Of a stretch of DNA of 64,000 nucleotides, positions 18,992-27,121 are shown in pieces; position 1 is the first letter of the stretch; every line of letters starts with the position of its first letter. Both the position numbers and the translations under genes were made by a program. Below the pieces are notes generated by a model that ran no database searches, was not told the origin of the DNA, and worked only from the letters and a program-made list of their open reading frames with translations. This stretch comes from Candidatus Nitrotoga sp. SPKER (lineage in GTDB: Bacteria > Pseudomonadota > Gammaproteobacteria > Burkholderiales > Gallionellaceae): the NCBI GenBank assembly GCA_003402285.1, contig QFXG01000028.1, positions 109,422-173,421 of the forward strand. The letters are read 5' to 3'.

Positions 18992-20380
18992 ATGTTTCTA
19001 GATGGAAATGAACTAGCCGTAAAAACGCTTAAATGGCGTGCAACGCTACTGTGGGGACTGCCTACTGTTGCAACTTTGGCTGTTTCAATCTGGCTTGGCT
19101 ATTTAGCGAACACATTTAATCTCGCCCATGGCTGGGCAATTGGGTGGACGACGGCATTGCTCATGCTGGTCGCTGCACCATGGAAACCAATTGTCACACT
19201 GGGTGTATACATATTGCTGGCTTATGGCACGCCGCGCTATGGGCCACAACACGAAGCGCTTCTCTCGCTCCATATCCTGGACTGGTCGGTAGCGTTATCG
19301 CTTACCAGCTGGCTCGCGTGGCGTGTTCGAACAAAAATGGATAATAAATGTGGCAACTGGCTGCTATTTGTCATGCTTGCTTTTGTTGGATGGGTGTTTC
19401 TGAGCGCTTTGTTTGCACTTCGCGCTGGTTTTCCTTGGCAACCCCTCGCGGAACACAATCCCACCGTATTTTTGCATGCTCTGATTCTTGCATGGATCGC
19501 CGCAAGCACGCTGAAGTGGCGTAGTACATCGTGGCAATTACCTTTGCTAGCGGCACTAGCAGTGGCTATTAACGCGCTAATACAAGGAAAAGGTGTGTAT
19601 TTAGAAGGTGATATATCTTTTCTGAGCGTCATTGCCCTTCCCTTGGTTGCGCTGGGTATTTGGATCTCACCAAATTGGCCGATGCGAATCGGCCATTTTA
19701 TTATCACTATGGGCCTGCTCTATATCATGTTAATGGCACAAAATCGTGCGGCAGCTGCAGGGCTTGCTGCCGCTCTCATCGTGGCATGGTGGCACCTGCA
19801 TCAGAGATGGCGCATTCTTGCTATTGGTCTCCCATTCCTTATTGCTACTTTTACCTTGGTTGCACCACAAAGTTACCTTGATCGCTTTAAAGTGTTGTGG
19901 GATCGCGAGGCTCATCATGAGACCGCGGCATTGGACCGAGCAACGGTTGACGAACGCCTGCTACTATGGAATGCCGGGTGGCAAATGGCCAAGGATAAAC
20001 CTTGGGTAGGAGTCGGCGTCGGTAACTATCCGAATACCGTTGTATTCTATCTTCCCCGCCTATACCAAGGAATGGTTACCCACAATAGCTTTATCCAGAT
20101 TGCCGCAGAAACTGGGTTTCCAGGACTAGCAATCTACTGTGTCTTATTTCTAGGAACCATTGCAATGCTGCAAAGAACCATCCGCGTTACTAAAGAACCA
20201 TGGCGCCGATCTACGGGTATTGCTATTCAAACTGCACTCGCGGGATATCTAATTGGCGGAATTTTTATTAGTCGACATGACCTGATCTTTAGCTACATTT
20301 TGATTGGCTGGGCCGTTGCGCTATGTGTGCCAGTGTGTCGGAAAAATTTACAACGCATTCATAATGTGCAGCATAAATAA
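18992..20380 (+). CDS. O-antigen ligase / polymerase-like membrane protein (Wzy_C family)
   Basis: A 462-residue polytopic membrane protein with roughly 11 hydrophobic segments. The large periplasmic loop region ends in the motif THNSFIQIAAETGFPGLAIY (near residue 360), typical of Wzy/WaaL-type glycan ligases and polymerases. The preceding ERLLLWNAGWQMAKDKPWVGVGVGNYPN is the companion motif. Such proteins transfer or polymerise lipid-linked glycans at the periplasmic face; relatives are found near exosortase/PEP-CTERM genes, and the next gene encodes a PEP-CTERM protein. The acceptor (lipopolysaccharide, exopolysaccharide or protein) is unknown. No Shine-Dalgarno is evident at the ATG. Confidence 0.8.
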   Translation: MFLDGNELAVKTLKWRATLLWGLPTVATLAVSIWLGYLANTFNLAHGWAIGWTTALLMLVAAPWKPIVTLGVYILLAYGTPRYGPQHEALLSLHILDWSVALSLTSWLAWRVRTKMDNKCGNWLLFVMLAFVGWVFLSALFALRAGFPWQPLAEHNPTVFLHALILAWIAASTLKWRSTSWQLPLLAALAVAINALIQGKGVYLEGDISFLSVIALPLVALGIWISPNWPMRIGHFIITMGLLYIMLMAQNRAAAAGLAAALIVAWWHLHQRWRILAIGLPFLIATFTLVAPQSYLDRFKVLWDREAHHETAALDRATVDERLLLWNAGWQMAKDKPWVGVGVGNYPNTVVFYLPRLYQGMVTHNSFIQIAAETGFPGLAIYCVLFLGTIAMLQRTIRVTKEPWRRSTGIAIQTALAGYLIGGIFISRHDLIFSYILIGWAVALCVPVCRKNLQRIHNVQHK

Positions 20381-20459
20381 ACCAAAAGCGAGTCGTATTT
20401 GAATATGGCATGTTTATTGCTTAACTATTTAGATAAAACAAAATTTATCAGTTAGCTGC

Positions 20460-21218
20460 ATGCTACGGGGAAATATAAAATTGATGAGAATAATCGCAGT
20501 AGTAATACTTTGGGGAATGTTGATTGCCGCATCTGTACACGCGACGCCTATTGTTTATGAAGGGATGCTTGCACCTAATGCTACAGTCAGCCGCTTTAAC
20601 TCAATATCCGGCGGTGGCTTTCTTGACCTTGGTCGGTCATCCGAAATAGATTTCTGGAGTTTCTATGGCGAGGCGGGACGCACAATAACGATCCGCGCTG
20701 ATCGGTTAAACCCCGATGTTGATCTTATCTTTAACCTTTACTTAGGTACCACAAGCGTAGACAGCACAAGTGCATTTGTCTATAACGCCAACTCATGGGG
20801 CGGAATGACCCGTCTGGCGACTCGAGACGATGAAATTGACAGTTCCGATCCGAGTTCACCCAACTATCGTTCGCCTAGTGGAGATCCCCTACTCGCCCCC
20901 GCAGTCGCCTCTTCATCCCCAAGCTTACTTGACAATTTCGATCCAACGCATAGTTGGTATTCAGCCTTTACTACAACTGGGTTCTATACGATCGCGATCG
21001 GCGGTGCCCAAATACTTGATGCAGCCGGTAACCGAGTCGGTGGCAGTCGTGGCATAGGCCCGTACGGTTATACTCTCACTATCAACGGCAATTCAACTCC
21101 GCCACAAATTACCGTACCCGAGCCATCTACCCCTTTATTACTTCTTGTGGGTCTTGTTCTATTGTTTACTGTAACGCGGCATCAAACTTTAAGCATCAGC
21201 TCGAAGCGGTTTAAATAG
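20460..21218 (+). CDS. PEP-CTERM sorting domain-containing secreted protein
   Basis: A 252-residue exported protein. The N-terminal signal peptide is RIIAVVILWGMLIAASVHA; the start may be the second Met (9 codons in, near 20484), which is preceded by GGGGAA. The body contains FWSFYGEAGRTITIRADRLN and SWYSAFTTTGFYTIAIGG, resembling a pre-peptidase C-terminal (PPC) beta domain. The C-terminus has the sorting signal VPEPST near residue 220, a hydrophobic stretch of about 17 residues and a basic tail (SSKRFK). Exosortase is expected to recognise this signal, but no exosortase gene is in the window. Confidence 0.85.
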   Translation: MLRGNIKLMRIIAVVILWGMLIAASVHATPIVYEGMLAPNATVSRFNSISGGGFLDLGRSSEIDFWSFYGEAGRTITIRADRLNPDVDLIFNLYLGTTSVDSTSAFVYNANSWGGMTRLATRDDEIDSSDPSSPNYRSPSGDPLLAPAVASSSPSLLDNFDPTHSWYSAFTTTGFYTIAIGGAQILDAAGNRVGGSRGIGPYGYTLTINGNSTPPQITVPEPSTPLLLLVGLVLLFTVTRHQTLSISSKRFK

Positions 21219-21281
21219 ATCAACATAGAAAAGTTTGATGACACAGTTACAACAGAATTGCCACTCATTTTATAACCAGCC

Positions 21282-22730
21282 TCAATGTTGAGTTGTTTTA
21301 TACCTGTGACGTGGATCGCGTTGGACTGGATAACTAAGAGTTAACCGGCTATAAATTATTTTAAAAAGACAATATCCAAAGAGGCCGCCAAGGGTCTCCA
21401 GTATCCAGTCCGTAATATCTGCAAACTTACCCGGCAAAAATAACTGGCCAAGTTCAATCCCGAATGCAACCAGCCCAATCACGATCAAAGCGCCCCACCC
21501 AGCGATTTGTCGCAAGAAATAATGTTTTATTTGAGTCACCCCTAACGCTAATAGCAAACCCAACGGTATAAAGAAGCCAGCTTTGTGCAGCACCTCTGTC
21601 ACCGCCCGATATTCCGTTCCATAGTAATACGTTTCAAACGGCACTCTATCCAAGCTTTGTAAACGCTCCGCCAGAAATGCGCGTCCGGTTTGAAAATCAA
21701 ATGGATACCAAAAAATCACCACTAGCAAACCCATCCACACCAACGCCAAACTTAACCCCAACCAAGCCTGGGATCGTGACGTGGTATCCCTTTGCATCAC
21801 CTGCTGAACTTGCCCTGCCCAGCGTCCACTCAACCATGTACCCATCCTTGCACCGATTGCCGCAGTAATAATATCCGTAATATCACTTACGCGTGAGTAG
21901 ACGAACAATTGGAGAAACTCAAGAAGTGTTGCGATTAATATAACAGCGAACAACGGCGTCAAACGTACAGTTGGAGGCGATAAACGCCACAAAAATGCAA
22001 CCGGTGTCCAAATCAATGCATCGGTTAATAGTCCATACCACGCTTCAGCCGGGTTTGTAAAAACAAAAGAGAACGGTATTAATATCACCCGGCCTTCGCG
22101 CCATTTATGAAAAATTTCGACCGGGCTAATGGTAAGATCAAGCGGCAGCAAATTATAGGTAAATAACACAAATACATACAGATACAATAGCCGACTGGAT
22201 AAGGCGAGTGATCCACTCGCGCTGCGCCATCCCGCCAGCCATTCTGACAAGCGCCGCCCGAAAATGCACCAAGCAATTACACCCGCAACAGCACCAATAC
22301 TCTCTGCAAAAATATCATTCAGCGACACTGTGCGAGGTGGGAAATACAACTGAACAAACTCAATTGCAACACTTAATGCAAAACAAGCAATCAATACCCA
22401 CACTGCAATCAACACGCGAATGACCAAACCACGCGCTGGCCACAGCACACCATTCCAAAAAAAGGCCAGCGGAATGAATAACAGAATATTTGCCACCCAG
22501 TCTGCGCGGTTACCGATTTTCAAATCAAGGTAACGAATATTGCTGAATGCCTCGAAAGCCTCCGGCAATGGATGAGACTTGAAATTCAATGGCACAAGGC
22601 TACCGTAGATCACAAACAGCGTATAGGCAATGGTAAAAGCCAGTATGGGAAAACGAGAGGTGGAAATGCTGAGTGAGTCATCGTCTGACTTTTTCTGGAG
22701 ATATTTCGGGGTTACATGCAAGTCAGACAT
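21282..22730 (-). CDS. VanZ family membrane protein with duplicated VanZ domain
   Basis: A 482-residue membrane protein with about ten hydrophobic segments. Two VanZ-like units are visible: the first around RADWVANILLFIPLAFFW and SLNDIFAESIGAVAGVIAW (residues 75-160), the second around FFIPLGLLLALGV, FGIELGQLFLPGKFADITDWILETLGG (residues 385-450). A further VSDITDIITAAIGARMG lies in between, so there may be three related units. VanZ-like proteins are common beside exosortase and exopolysaccharide genes; the molecular function is unknown. It is convergent with the PEP-CTERM gene. Confidence 0.82.
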   Translation of the reverse strand: MSDLHVTPKYLQKKSDDDSLSISTSRFPILAFTIAYTLFVIYGSLVPLNFKSHPLPEAFEAFSNIRYLDLKIGNRADWVANILLFIPLAFFWNGVLWPARGLVIRVLIAVWVLIACFALSVAIEFVQLYFPPRTVSLNDIFAESIGAVAGVIAWCIFGRRLSEWLAGWRSASGSLALSSRLLYLYVFVLFTYNLLPLDLTISPVEIFHKWREGRVILIPFSFVFTNPAEAWYGLLTDALIWTPVAFLWRLSPPTVRLTPLFAVILIATLLEFLQLFVYSRVSDITDIITAAIGARMGTWLSGRWAGQVQQVMQRDTTSRSQAWLGLSLALVWMGLLVVIFWYPFDFQTGRAFLAERLQSLDRVPFETYYYGTEYRAVTEVLHKAGFFIPLGLLLALGVTQIKHYFLRQIAGWGALIVIGLVAFGIELGQLFLPGKFADITDWILETLGGLFGYCLFKIIYSRLTLSYPVQRDPRHRYKTTQH

Positions 22731-22794
22731 AAATTATTTTTTAAGTAATAGGCATAATTTTGACGGCGTCATTTATTGACAACCTCGTATCCGC

Positions 22795-23373
22795 TTACCT
22801 GTTAATTCTATATTGATTTATATTCGTCCGATTGGTGCGTTTATTCGACCTGGATGGTTCAGGCATCCCACATGCAGAATACATAGATATTCTTTTAGCT
22901 TCGACAAAAGCGTCGTTACTATCCCTGCTTGAACCCGCTGCTAACTCATGGCTCCGTCTTGCATTCACACACTCTTCAGTTTTGGATTTTTCGAATAGGA
23001 GATCTGTAGGTGTTTTTCCAAAATTGACTGCCGCATCATTTTTTTCAGCTTCGTTTATTTTTCTCCAATGATCTGATGTCAATGCAAGTTGCTTGGCTAG
23101 ACGATAATCTTTGGTGCCAATTGCTTCATCTACCTTCGCGTCTAAATGCCGCGAATAAGGTGAAGATTGAGCATTACCCGATGTTTGTACAGATACCGTT
23201 TGATCTGCAGGAAATGGTTCCATGATTTTTACCGTGATACTGTTACCAGTGCATGGAGAATTTGAATAAGAAATTTGTCCGGATTGGCTTTTACAATTAT
23301 AGGTTTGCGCGACAACCTGACCTGATGCGCAAACCAATCCAAAACCTGCTAAAAATAAAAAATTTAATTTCAT
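22795..23373 (-). CDS. DUF4124 domain-containing exported protein
   Basis: A 192-residue protein with a signal peptide (KLNFLFLAGFGLVCASGQVVAQ) followed by a DUF4124 domain (TYNCKSQSGQISYSNSPC), a small two-cysteine motif common in Betaproteobacteria and of unknown function. The remainder is charged and probably helical, with two further cysteines (EECVNARR, YSACGMPEP). The C-terminus is rich in Asn/Arg/Thr (SNKRTNRTNINQYRINR). A GA-rich leader precedes the ATG. No partner genes suggest a role. Confidence 0.75.
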   Translation of the reverse strand: MKLNFLFLAGFGLVCASGQVVAQTYNCKSQSGQISYSNSPCTGNSITVKIMEPFPADQTVSVQTSGNAQSSPYSRHLDAKVDEAIGTKDYRLAKQLALTSDHWRKINEAEKNDAAVNFGKTPTDLLFEKSKTEECVNARRSHELAAGSSRDSNDAFVEAKRISMYSACGMPEPSRSNKRTNRTNINQYRINR

Positions 23374-23487
23374 CTTTTACTCTTTCATTTTCAAAAAAAT
23401 GACTTCCCTGAAAATACGTATTCCCGTTCAGGCGGCCGGAACTACAAATACACCAACCCGCAATCTAACAGAAATACCGCCTTGGTT

Positions 23488-23585
23488 GTGGCACAGCGTC
23501 GGTCAATCGCATGGTAAGCGCGATGCGTTTACGTTTTTTTCATCTACTCACAGCACTTTTACCTTAACCACTTGTTCCAATGCTT
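23488..23585 (-). pseudogene. Remnant of the 3' end of a second tex gene
   Basis: About 95 bases match the 3' part of the intact tex gene at about 29003-29095 in the same orientation. Read on the minus strand it gives QVVKVKVL, a stop where tex has Glu, then VDEK, two extra A bases in an A-run, then [13 protein letters not shown]. Many differences from the intact copy are at third codon positions, which suggests a diverged paralogue that later decayed rather than a recent partial duplication. The rest of the gene is absent. Confidence 0.7.
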
Positions 23586-23634
23586 GTTCGGCTAGATCTG
23601 GCTAAGGAAACCCTGATTAATACACAATCGTCGT

Positions 23635-23654
23635 TCCCGCGAAAACGGGAACCA
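23635..23654. repeat. Short intergenic hairpin repeat
   Basis: GTTCCCG/CGGGAAC with loop CGAAAA, within the phrase 'cgtcgttcccgcgaaaacgg'. It resembles dispersed GC-rich palindromes seen in many proteobacterial genomes. There is one clear copy in this window. The surrounding 23606-23893 stretch shows no gene. Confidence 0.45.
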
Positions 23655-23893
23655 ACTTAAAATCAATAAGATAGATCAAAATTTCGCAGAAATGACGAAT
23701 TAATCTATGTAACAAAATGATTAGTACCGTAAAAAGAAAAAAGGACAGCTTTGAGAAATCAATTAATGCATCGAGCATCAGGTATCCGCCCTAACATTCA
23801 TACATAACCTTAATAGCTCTCAACTATCCCCTTTCAAATTGTCGCACGGCTCTGCTGGCTGATCCTTTGATTATTTTGCGTTGCATCAATTCG

Positions 23894-24304
23894 TTAGTGG
23901 AGCATTCCGTTCGGTTCGTCTTCATCAACACCACCTTCACTGCTCCAATCTTCAACAGCAAGCGGCTCATTGGCCATATCCCAAACCAACGAGTGAATTT
24001 GAACATCAAACCACTCGTGGAACATCTTGAGCGTTTTACCCTCCGGCCACACGGCTTCGTCAGCATCCCAATTAAACAACATGTTGTCGAAGAAAACATA
24101 CCAACGCTCCTCCACCCATTTTATTGAATCACGTGGATCAACAAATTGTGGAATCATAAATGTATCGTTGTCCTCATTGAGTTGTTCCAACGTCCAACTC
24201 CCGGACTGGGTTGGATCCAGGCTGTTTACCCAGTCCAGGTATGGCTGCTTGCATATAAGCTGCATGGCTGATCTGTTCAATGTAAATCGTGGGGCTTCAT
24301 TCAT
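23894..24304 (-). CDS. Conserved hypothetical protein (beginning MNEAPRFTLNRSAM)
   Basis: A 136-residue soluble, acidic protein with many aromatic residues (WVEERWYVFFDNMLFNWDADEAVWP) and an acidic C-terminus (EGGVDEDEPNG). The ATG chosen has GGGAG 8 bases upstream; an upstream TTG would consume that ribosome-binding site. I believe close relatives occur as small conserved hypotheticals in Betaproteobacteria, sometimes carrying the label VacJ, but nothing here supports a lipoprotein or lipid-transport role: there is no lipobox and no signal peptide. Function unknown. Confidence 0.7.
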   Translation of the reverse strand: MNEAPRFTLNRSAMQLICKQPYLDWVNSLDPTQSGSWTLEQLNEDNDTFMIPQFVDPRDSIKWVEERWYVFFDNMLFNWDADEAVWPEGKTLKMFHEWFDVQIHSLVWDMANEPLAVEDWSSEGGVDEDEPNGMLH

Positions 24305-24479
24305 GTGCAAATCTCCCAAGACATCTTGCTATATTATTTACTCACCCGCTCCCACAGTTCATTGCCCATTTTGAAATAGGGCGTATATATCTGAACAAAG
24401 GGGACGCGAGCATTTTATTTTACTAAACCTTAACCGCTACGTGTTCTGCACTTCGTTGAGGTGGCATCTAGTCAAGTCG

Positions 24480-24534
24480 GTGGGCACGTTTTTTCCTCGT
24501 AGAGGTTCTCGCACCCGGAAGGTGTTGTGCCCAC
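24480..24534. repeat. REP-like hairpin (copy 1)
   Basis: Outer arms GTGGGCAC (24480-24487) and GTGCCCAC (24527-24534) enclose a weaker inner hairpin built from GCACC/GGTGT. The internal phrase TAGAGGTTCTCGCACCCGGA is shared with the REP unit at 27014-27065. This marks it as a member of the same family as the RAYT-linked repeats. Confidence 0.7.
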
Positions 24535-24540
24535 GCGGTA

Positions 24541-24690
24541 TGCGTCAATCATATCCCAGCACCGCACTTTCCGTCGCAATAGCCCAGTCATGCGTATAAA
24601 CCCCATCACATACATAGCAGTGAATGGTCAGGACAATACCCATGCATCGATGACGAAAGGACGCGCCACACGTACCGTGTTAATCAGTGC
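24541..24690 (-). pseudogene. Decayed second RAYT transposase fragment
   Basis: The stretch 24620-24680 is nearly identical to the part of the RAYT gene (27386-27447) that encodes ARPFVIDAWVLLPDHLHC, including the HUH catalytic motif, with a small deletion. The phrase upstream (near 24546-24565) matches the sequence downstream of that RAYT gene. The remainder of the transposase is missing. With the REP hairpin at its left, this is a collapsed RAYT/REP unit. Confidence 0.7.
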
Positions 24691-25661
24691 CTATCCTCTG
24701 CCTTTGGAGCGGAACGGCGGGATATAACAAAACTTGCTGCCACCGACAACAACAAGATCAATCCGACGATCCCCAAGGCAATCCCAGTAGGAATTTTGTA
24801 GACGTCGAGCAGCAGCATTTTCGCCCCGATGAACATCAGGATTATCGCCAGCCCATACTTGAGAAGATGAAATCGCTCCGCCATATCGGCGAGCAGAAAA
24901 TACATCGCCCGCAGCCCCAGAATGGCGAAGATGTTAGACGTAAAAACAATGAATGGGTCGCCGGTCACGGCAAAGATCGCGGGGATTGAATCCACCGCGA
25001 AGATAAGATCGGTTGCCTCAACCAATACCAGCACCACGAACATCGGCGTGGCGTAACGCACTCCCTCCTTGAACACGAAAAAGCTCTCCCCGTGATACTC
25101 GTTGGTGATCTTCATGTGGCCGCGCATCCAGCGGAGAATCGGGTTTTTCTCCAGGTCGGGCTCGTGCGCAGAGAACACCAGCATTTTGACGCCCGTCAGC
25201 AACAGAAAAAGGCCAAAGACGTAGAGAATCCAGTGAAACTGGGCGAGCAGCAGCGCGCCGATGTAGATGAGCCCGGCGCGCATAACAATGGCGCCAAGCA
25301 CGCCATAGAGCAGCACTCGCTTTTGTAATGCGGCGGGCACGGCGAAGAAGCTGAACAGGGTGATCCACACGAAGACGTTGTCCACCGCGAGCGATTTTTC
25401 GATCAGGTACCCGGTGAGGTATTCCAACGCCTTTTCGTTGGCTACCTCCCGCCCAAAAAGCCCATCGAGATACCACCAGAACCAAGCACAGAAAGTAAGC
25501 GAGATCGCGATCCACACCACCGACCACGCGGCCGCTTCCTTCACATTCACTCGGTGGCTGCCTTGGGTCTTGAGCATGACAAAATCGACCGCCAGCAAGA
25601 CGACGACGAGCAGTGTGAAGCCGAGATAGAGCGCTGGGGTGCCAATGGATTCGATCATCAT
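24684..25661 (-). CDS. TerC family integral membrane protein (Alx/MeeF-like)
   Basis: A 325-residue membrane protein with about nine hydrophobic segments. TerC signatures are visible: LTGYLIEKSLAVDNVFVW near residue 77 and VVLVLVEATDLIFAVDSIPAIFAVTGDPFIVFTSNIFAILGLRA near 207-250, with the paired acidic residues thought to bind metal. Characterised relatives export manganese or are controlled by Mn/alkaline-pH riboswitches; no such riboswitch is visible upstream. The ATG was chosen because GGAG lies 8 bases before it; a GTG 15 codons upstream is the alternative. It overlaps the stop of a psiE remnant. Confidence 0.88.
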   Translation of the reverse strand: MMIESIGTPALYLGFTLLVVVLLAVDFVMLKTQGSHRVNVKEAAAWSVVWIAISLTFCAWFWWYLDGLFGREVANEKALEYLTGYLIEKSLAVDNVFVWITLFSFFAVPAALQKRVLLYGVLGAIVMRAGLIYIGALLLAQFHWILYVFGLFLLLTGVKMLVFSAHEPDLEKNPILRWMRGHMKITNEYHGESFFVFKEGVRYATPMFVVLVLVEATDLIFAVDSIPAIFAVTGDPFIVFTSNIFAILGLRAMYFLLADMAERFHLLKYGLAIILMFIGAKMLLLDVYKIPTGIALGIVGLILLLSVAASFVISRRSAPKAEDRH

Positions 25662-25861
25662 TTCGTGCGCTCCAAATTTGAATCGCGTTTTTTCCAGTGG
25701 CTGCACCGTACCAGGTAGTAGCTCAAAGTGAGCGCAAGCACCACGACGCCAATGCCCATTCTTCCGGGTAACTCATTCGGCTCCAGAAGTATGGTTTTTC
25801 GGATGATTGCAATCAACACCACAACGAGCATCGCTTTGAGGATGTTCGATTGATTGAAGAA
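25658..25861 (-). pseudogene. 5'-truncated phosphate-starvation-inducible PsiE-like fragment
   Basis: A 67-codon open stretch, bounded upstream by an in-frame TAA and lacking a start, reads FFNQSNILKAMLVVVLIAII followed by RKTILLEPNELPG and a second hydrophobic segment ending YYLVRCSHWKKR. This looks like the C-terminal half of a PsiE-family membrane protein (tryptophan-poor, two-helix end, RKxILLEP motif). Its TGA overlaps the terC ATG (ATGA), so it was probably once the upstream partner of terC. The 5' half has been replaced by the NTF2-like gene. Confidence 0.6.
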
Positions 25862-25871
25862 TTAGGCCAGC

Positions 25872-26279
25872 TCACTTAATTTCTATTCCTGCCGCACGGG
25901 CAAAAGCAGCGTAATCTAATGCTGTATTTTGGTCATGCACAATTCGCCATTGACCTTCTTGCAACTGAAATACATAAGTAAGCCAAGTGGTGAAGGGAGC
26001 ATCATCTGCTTTGGCCCGATATTGGTATTTGATGAGAGCCATAGCCATGTCCTCACCCACCACTTTATGGACAACTGTCCCTTCCCAAATCCAGTTTGGA
26101 TCTTGAAACCATTGCTTGTGAAGTTCAATTGTTTCAGACGGGGTGGTGAAAGCGTGACCATTTTGAACAATCGTATAAAGAGTGTCATTTTTTGTGAGAT
26201 GTGCTTTAAATGCCTCTATATCTCTGTTGGAAATGGCCGCGAAATGTTTTTGTAGAGCTGTATCAAAATTTGGCTTCAT
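25872..26279 (-). CDS. NTF2-like / SnoaL-fold protein (DUF4440-like)
   Basis: A 135-residue cone-shaped NTF2-like fold: an N-terminal helix pair (TALQKHFAAISNRDIEAFKAHL), then the strands with WIWEGTVVHKVVGEDMAMALIKYQYRA and a terminal strand GQWRIVHDQNTAL. This fold is used by small enzymes and ligand-binding proteins, so the function cannot be told. The start was placed at the Met preceded by AGGAA 5 bases away; an upstream Met would add 16 residues. It abuts the psiE remnant, which suggests it arrived by an insertion or deletion event. Confidence 0.72.
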   Translation of the reverse strand: MKPNFDTALQKHFAAISNRDIEAFKAHLTKNDTLYTIVQNGHAFTTPSETIELHKQWFQDPNWIWEGTVVHKVVGEDMAMALIKYQYRAKADDAPFTTWLTYVFQLQEGQWRIVHDQNTALDYAAFARAAGIEIK

Positions 26280-26356
26280 AGAGGTTCCTATTGATGCGGC
26301 CTGATTATATATAAAGTCCATTTGCATTGAGCCTGTATAAATGTTAATTGATTCAA

Positions 26357-26384
26357 AGCCTTAGATAGGCTCAGGCCCAACGGA
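26357..26384. repeat. Degenerate intergenic repeat, GACAGGCTCAG type
   Basis: The phrase GATAGGCTCAGGCCCAACGG resembles the right arm of the inverted repeat at 36641-36721 (GACAGGCTCAGCCCAAACGG) with a few differences. It is a single arm here. This type of dispersed repeat is common in beta- and gammaproteobacterial intergenic DNA. Confidence 0.4.
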
Positions 26385-26430
26385 AATTGATACTTCATCA
26401 TGCTACATCAATAACAAAAAATTAAGCAGA

Positions 26431-26475
26431 GGGGGCACATTTTGCCCCGTGGGGATCCTTGCACCCGGCCTACAT
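26431..26475. repeat. REP-like hairpin relic (copy 2)
   Basis: GGGGCA/TGCCCC forms a short hairpin (about 26432-26448), followed by CCTTGCACCCGG. The order of elements matches the REP at 27014-27065 (GGGCACG...CTCGCACCCGG), so this is a diverged member of the same family. Confidence 0.5.
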
Positions 26476-26501
26476 GGCTGCAGAGGATCATTAGCCGTCG
26501 A

Positions 26502-26986
26502 TCAGCCGCGAAGCGCTGCTTCAATTGCACTGATATCGATTTTTGCCATTTCCATCATCGCATCGAATGCGCGCCTGGCGGCAGCCGGATCGGGGTTAGT
26601 AATGGCGTCCATCAGAGCAGTCGGTATTATTTGCCATGACACCCCCCATTTGTCTTTACACCAGCCGCAAGCGCTTTCCTGGCCACCATTACCAACGATC
26701 GCGTCCAATAACGGTTCGTTTCAGCTTGGTCAGTGGTTGCCACCTGGAACGAAAACGCTTCGCTTTGCGTGAATGCAAGCCCACCGTTAAGTCCGAGGCA
26801 TGGGATACCCATTACAGTGAATTCCACGGTCAACACGTCCCTTTCTTTTCCTGACGGAAAGTCTCCCGGCGCATGGTACACGGCGCCAATGAAGGAGTCT
26901 GGAAATGTATCGGCGTAAAATCGTGCCGCCTCTTCAGCGCCGCCATTGTACCAAAGGCAAATCCTATTCTTTGCGGGTGTCGTCAT
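26502..26986 (-). pseudogene. VOC / PhnB-like protein, broken by a frameshift
   Basis: The first reading frame gives TTPAKNRICLWYNGGAEEAARFYADTFPDS through AFSFQVATTDQAETNRYW, which is the N-terminal two thirds of a PhnB-like (PF06983-type) glyoxalase-fold protein. The expected continuation (DAIVGNGGQESACGWCKDKWGVSWQIIP ... IDISAIEAALRG) is in another frame. One missing G near 26705 would join them into about 160 residues, the normal family length. It is either a recent pseudogene or a sequencing error. Confidence 0.8.
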
Positions 26987-27013
26987 GTCATTTCCCCATT
27001 GGGATAGTCAAGG

Positions 27014-27065
27014 GTGGGCACGTCTTTGCTGCGTAGAGGTTCTCGCACCCGGAGGGTGCGCCCAC
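27014..27065. repeat. REP hairpin downstream of the RAYT gene (copy 3)
   Basis: Outer arms GTGGGC (27014-27019) and GCCCAC (27060-27065) enclose an inner hairpin GCACCC-GGAG-GGTGC (27045-27059). It shares long phrases with copy 1. It lies 57 bases beyond the RAYT stop, the usual flanking position for REPs mobilised by a RAYT. Confidence 0.75.
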
Positions 27066-27121
27066 ACGGGCAGCGTCAATCATACCCCAGCACGCACATA
27101 GCGGTGAAATGTCGAATGAGG

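Noticed and set aside
23399-23605. 68-codon plus-strand open frame
   Set aside because: It is the reverse strand of the tex remnant, so its sequence is explained by the decayed gene.
24027-24374. 115-codon plus-strand open frame
   Set aside because: Antisense to the conserved hypothetical gene at 23894-24304, which has the better start and ribosome-binding site.
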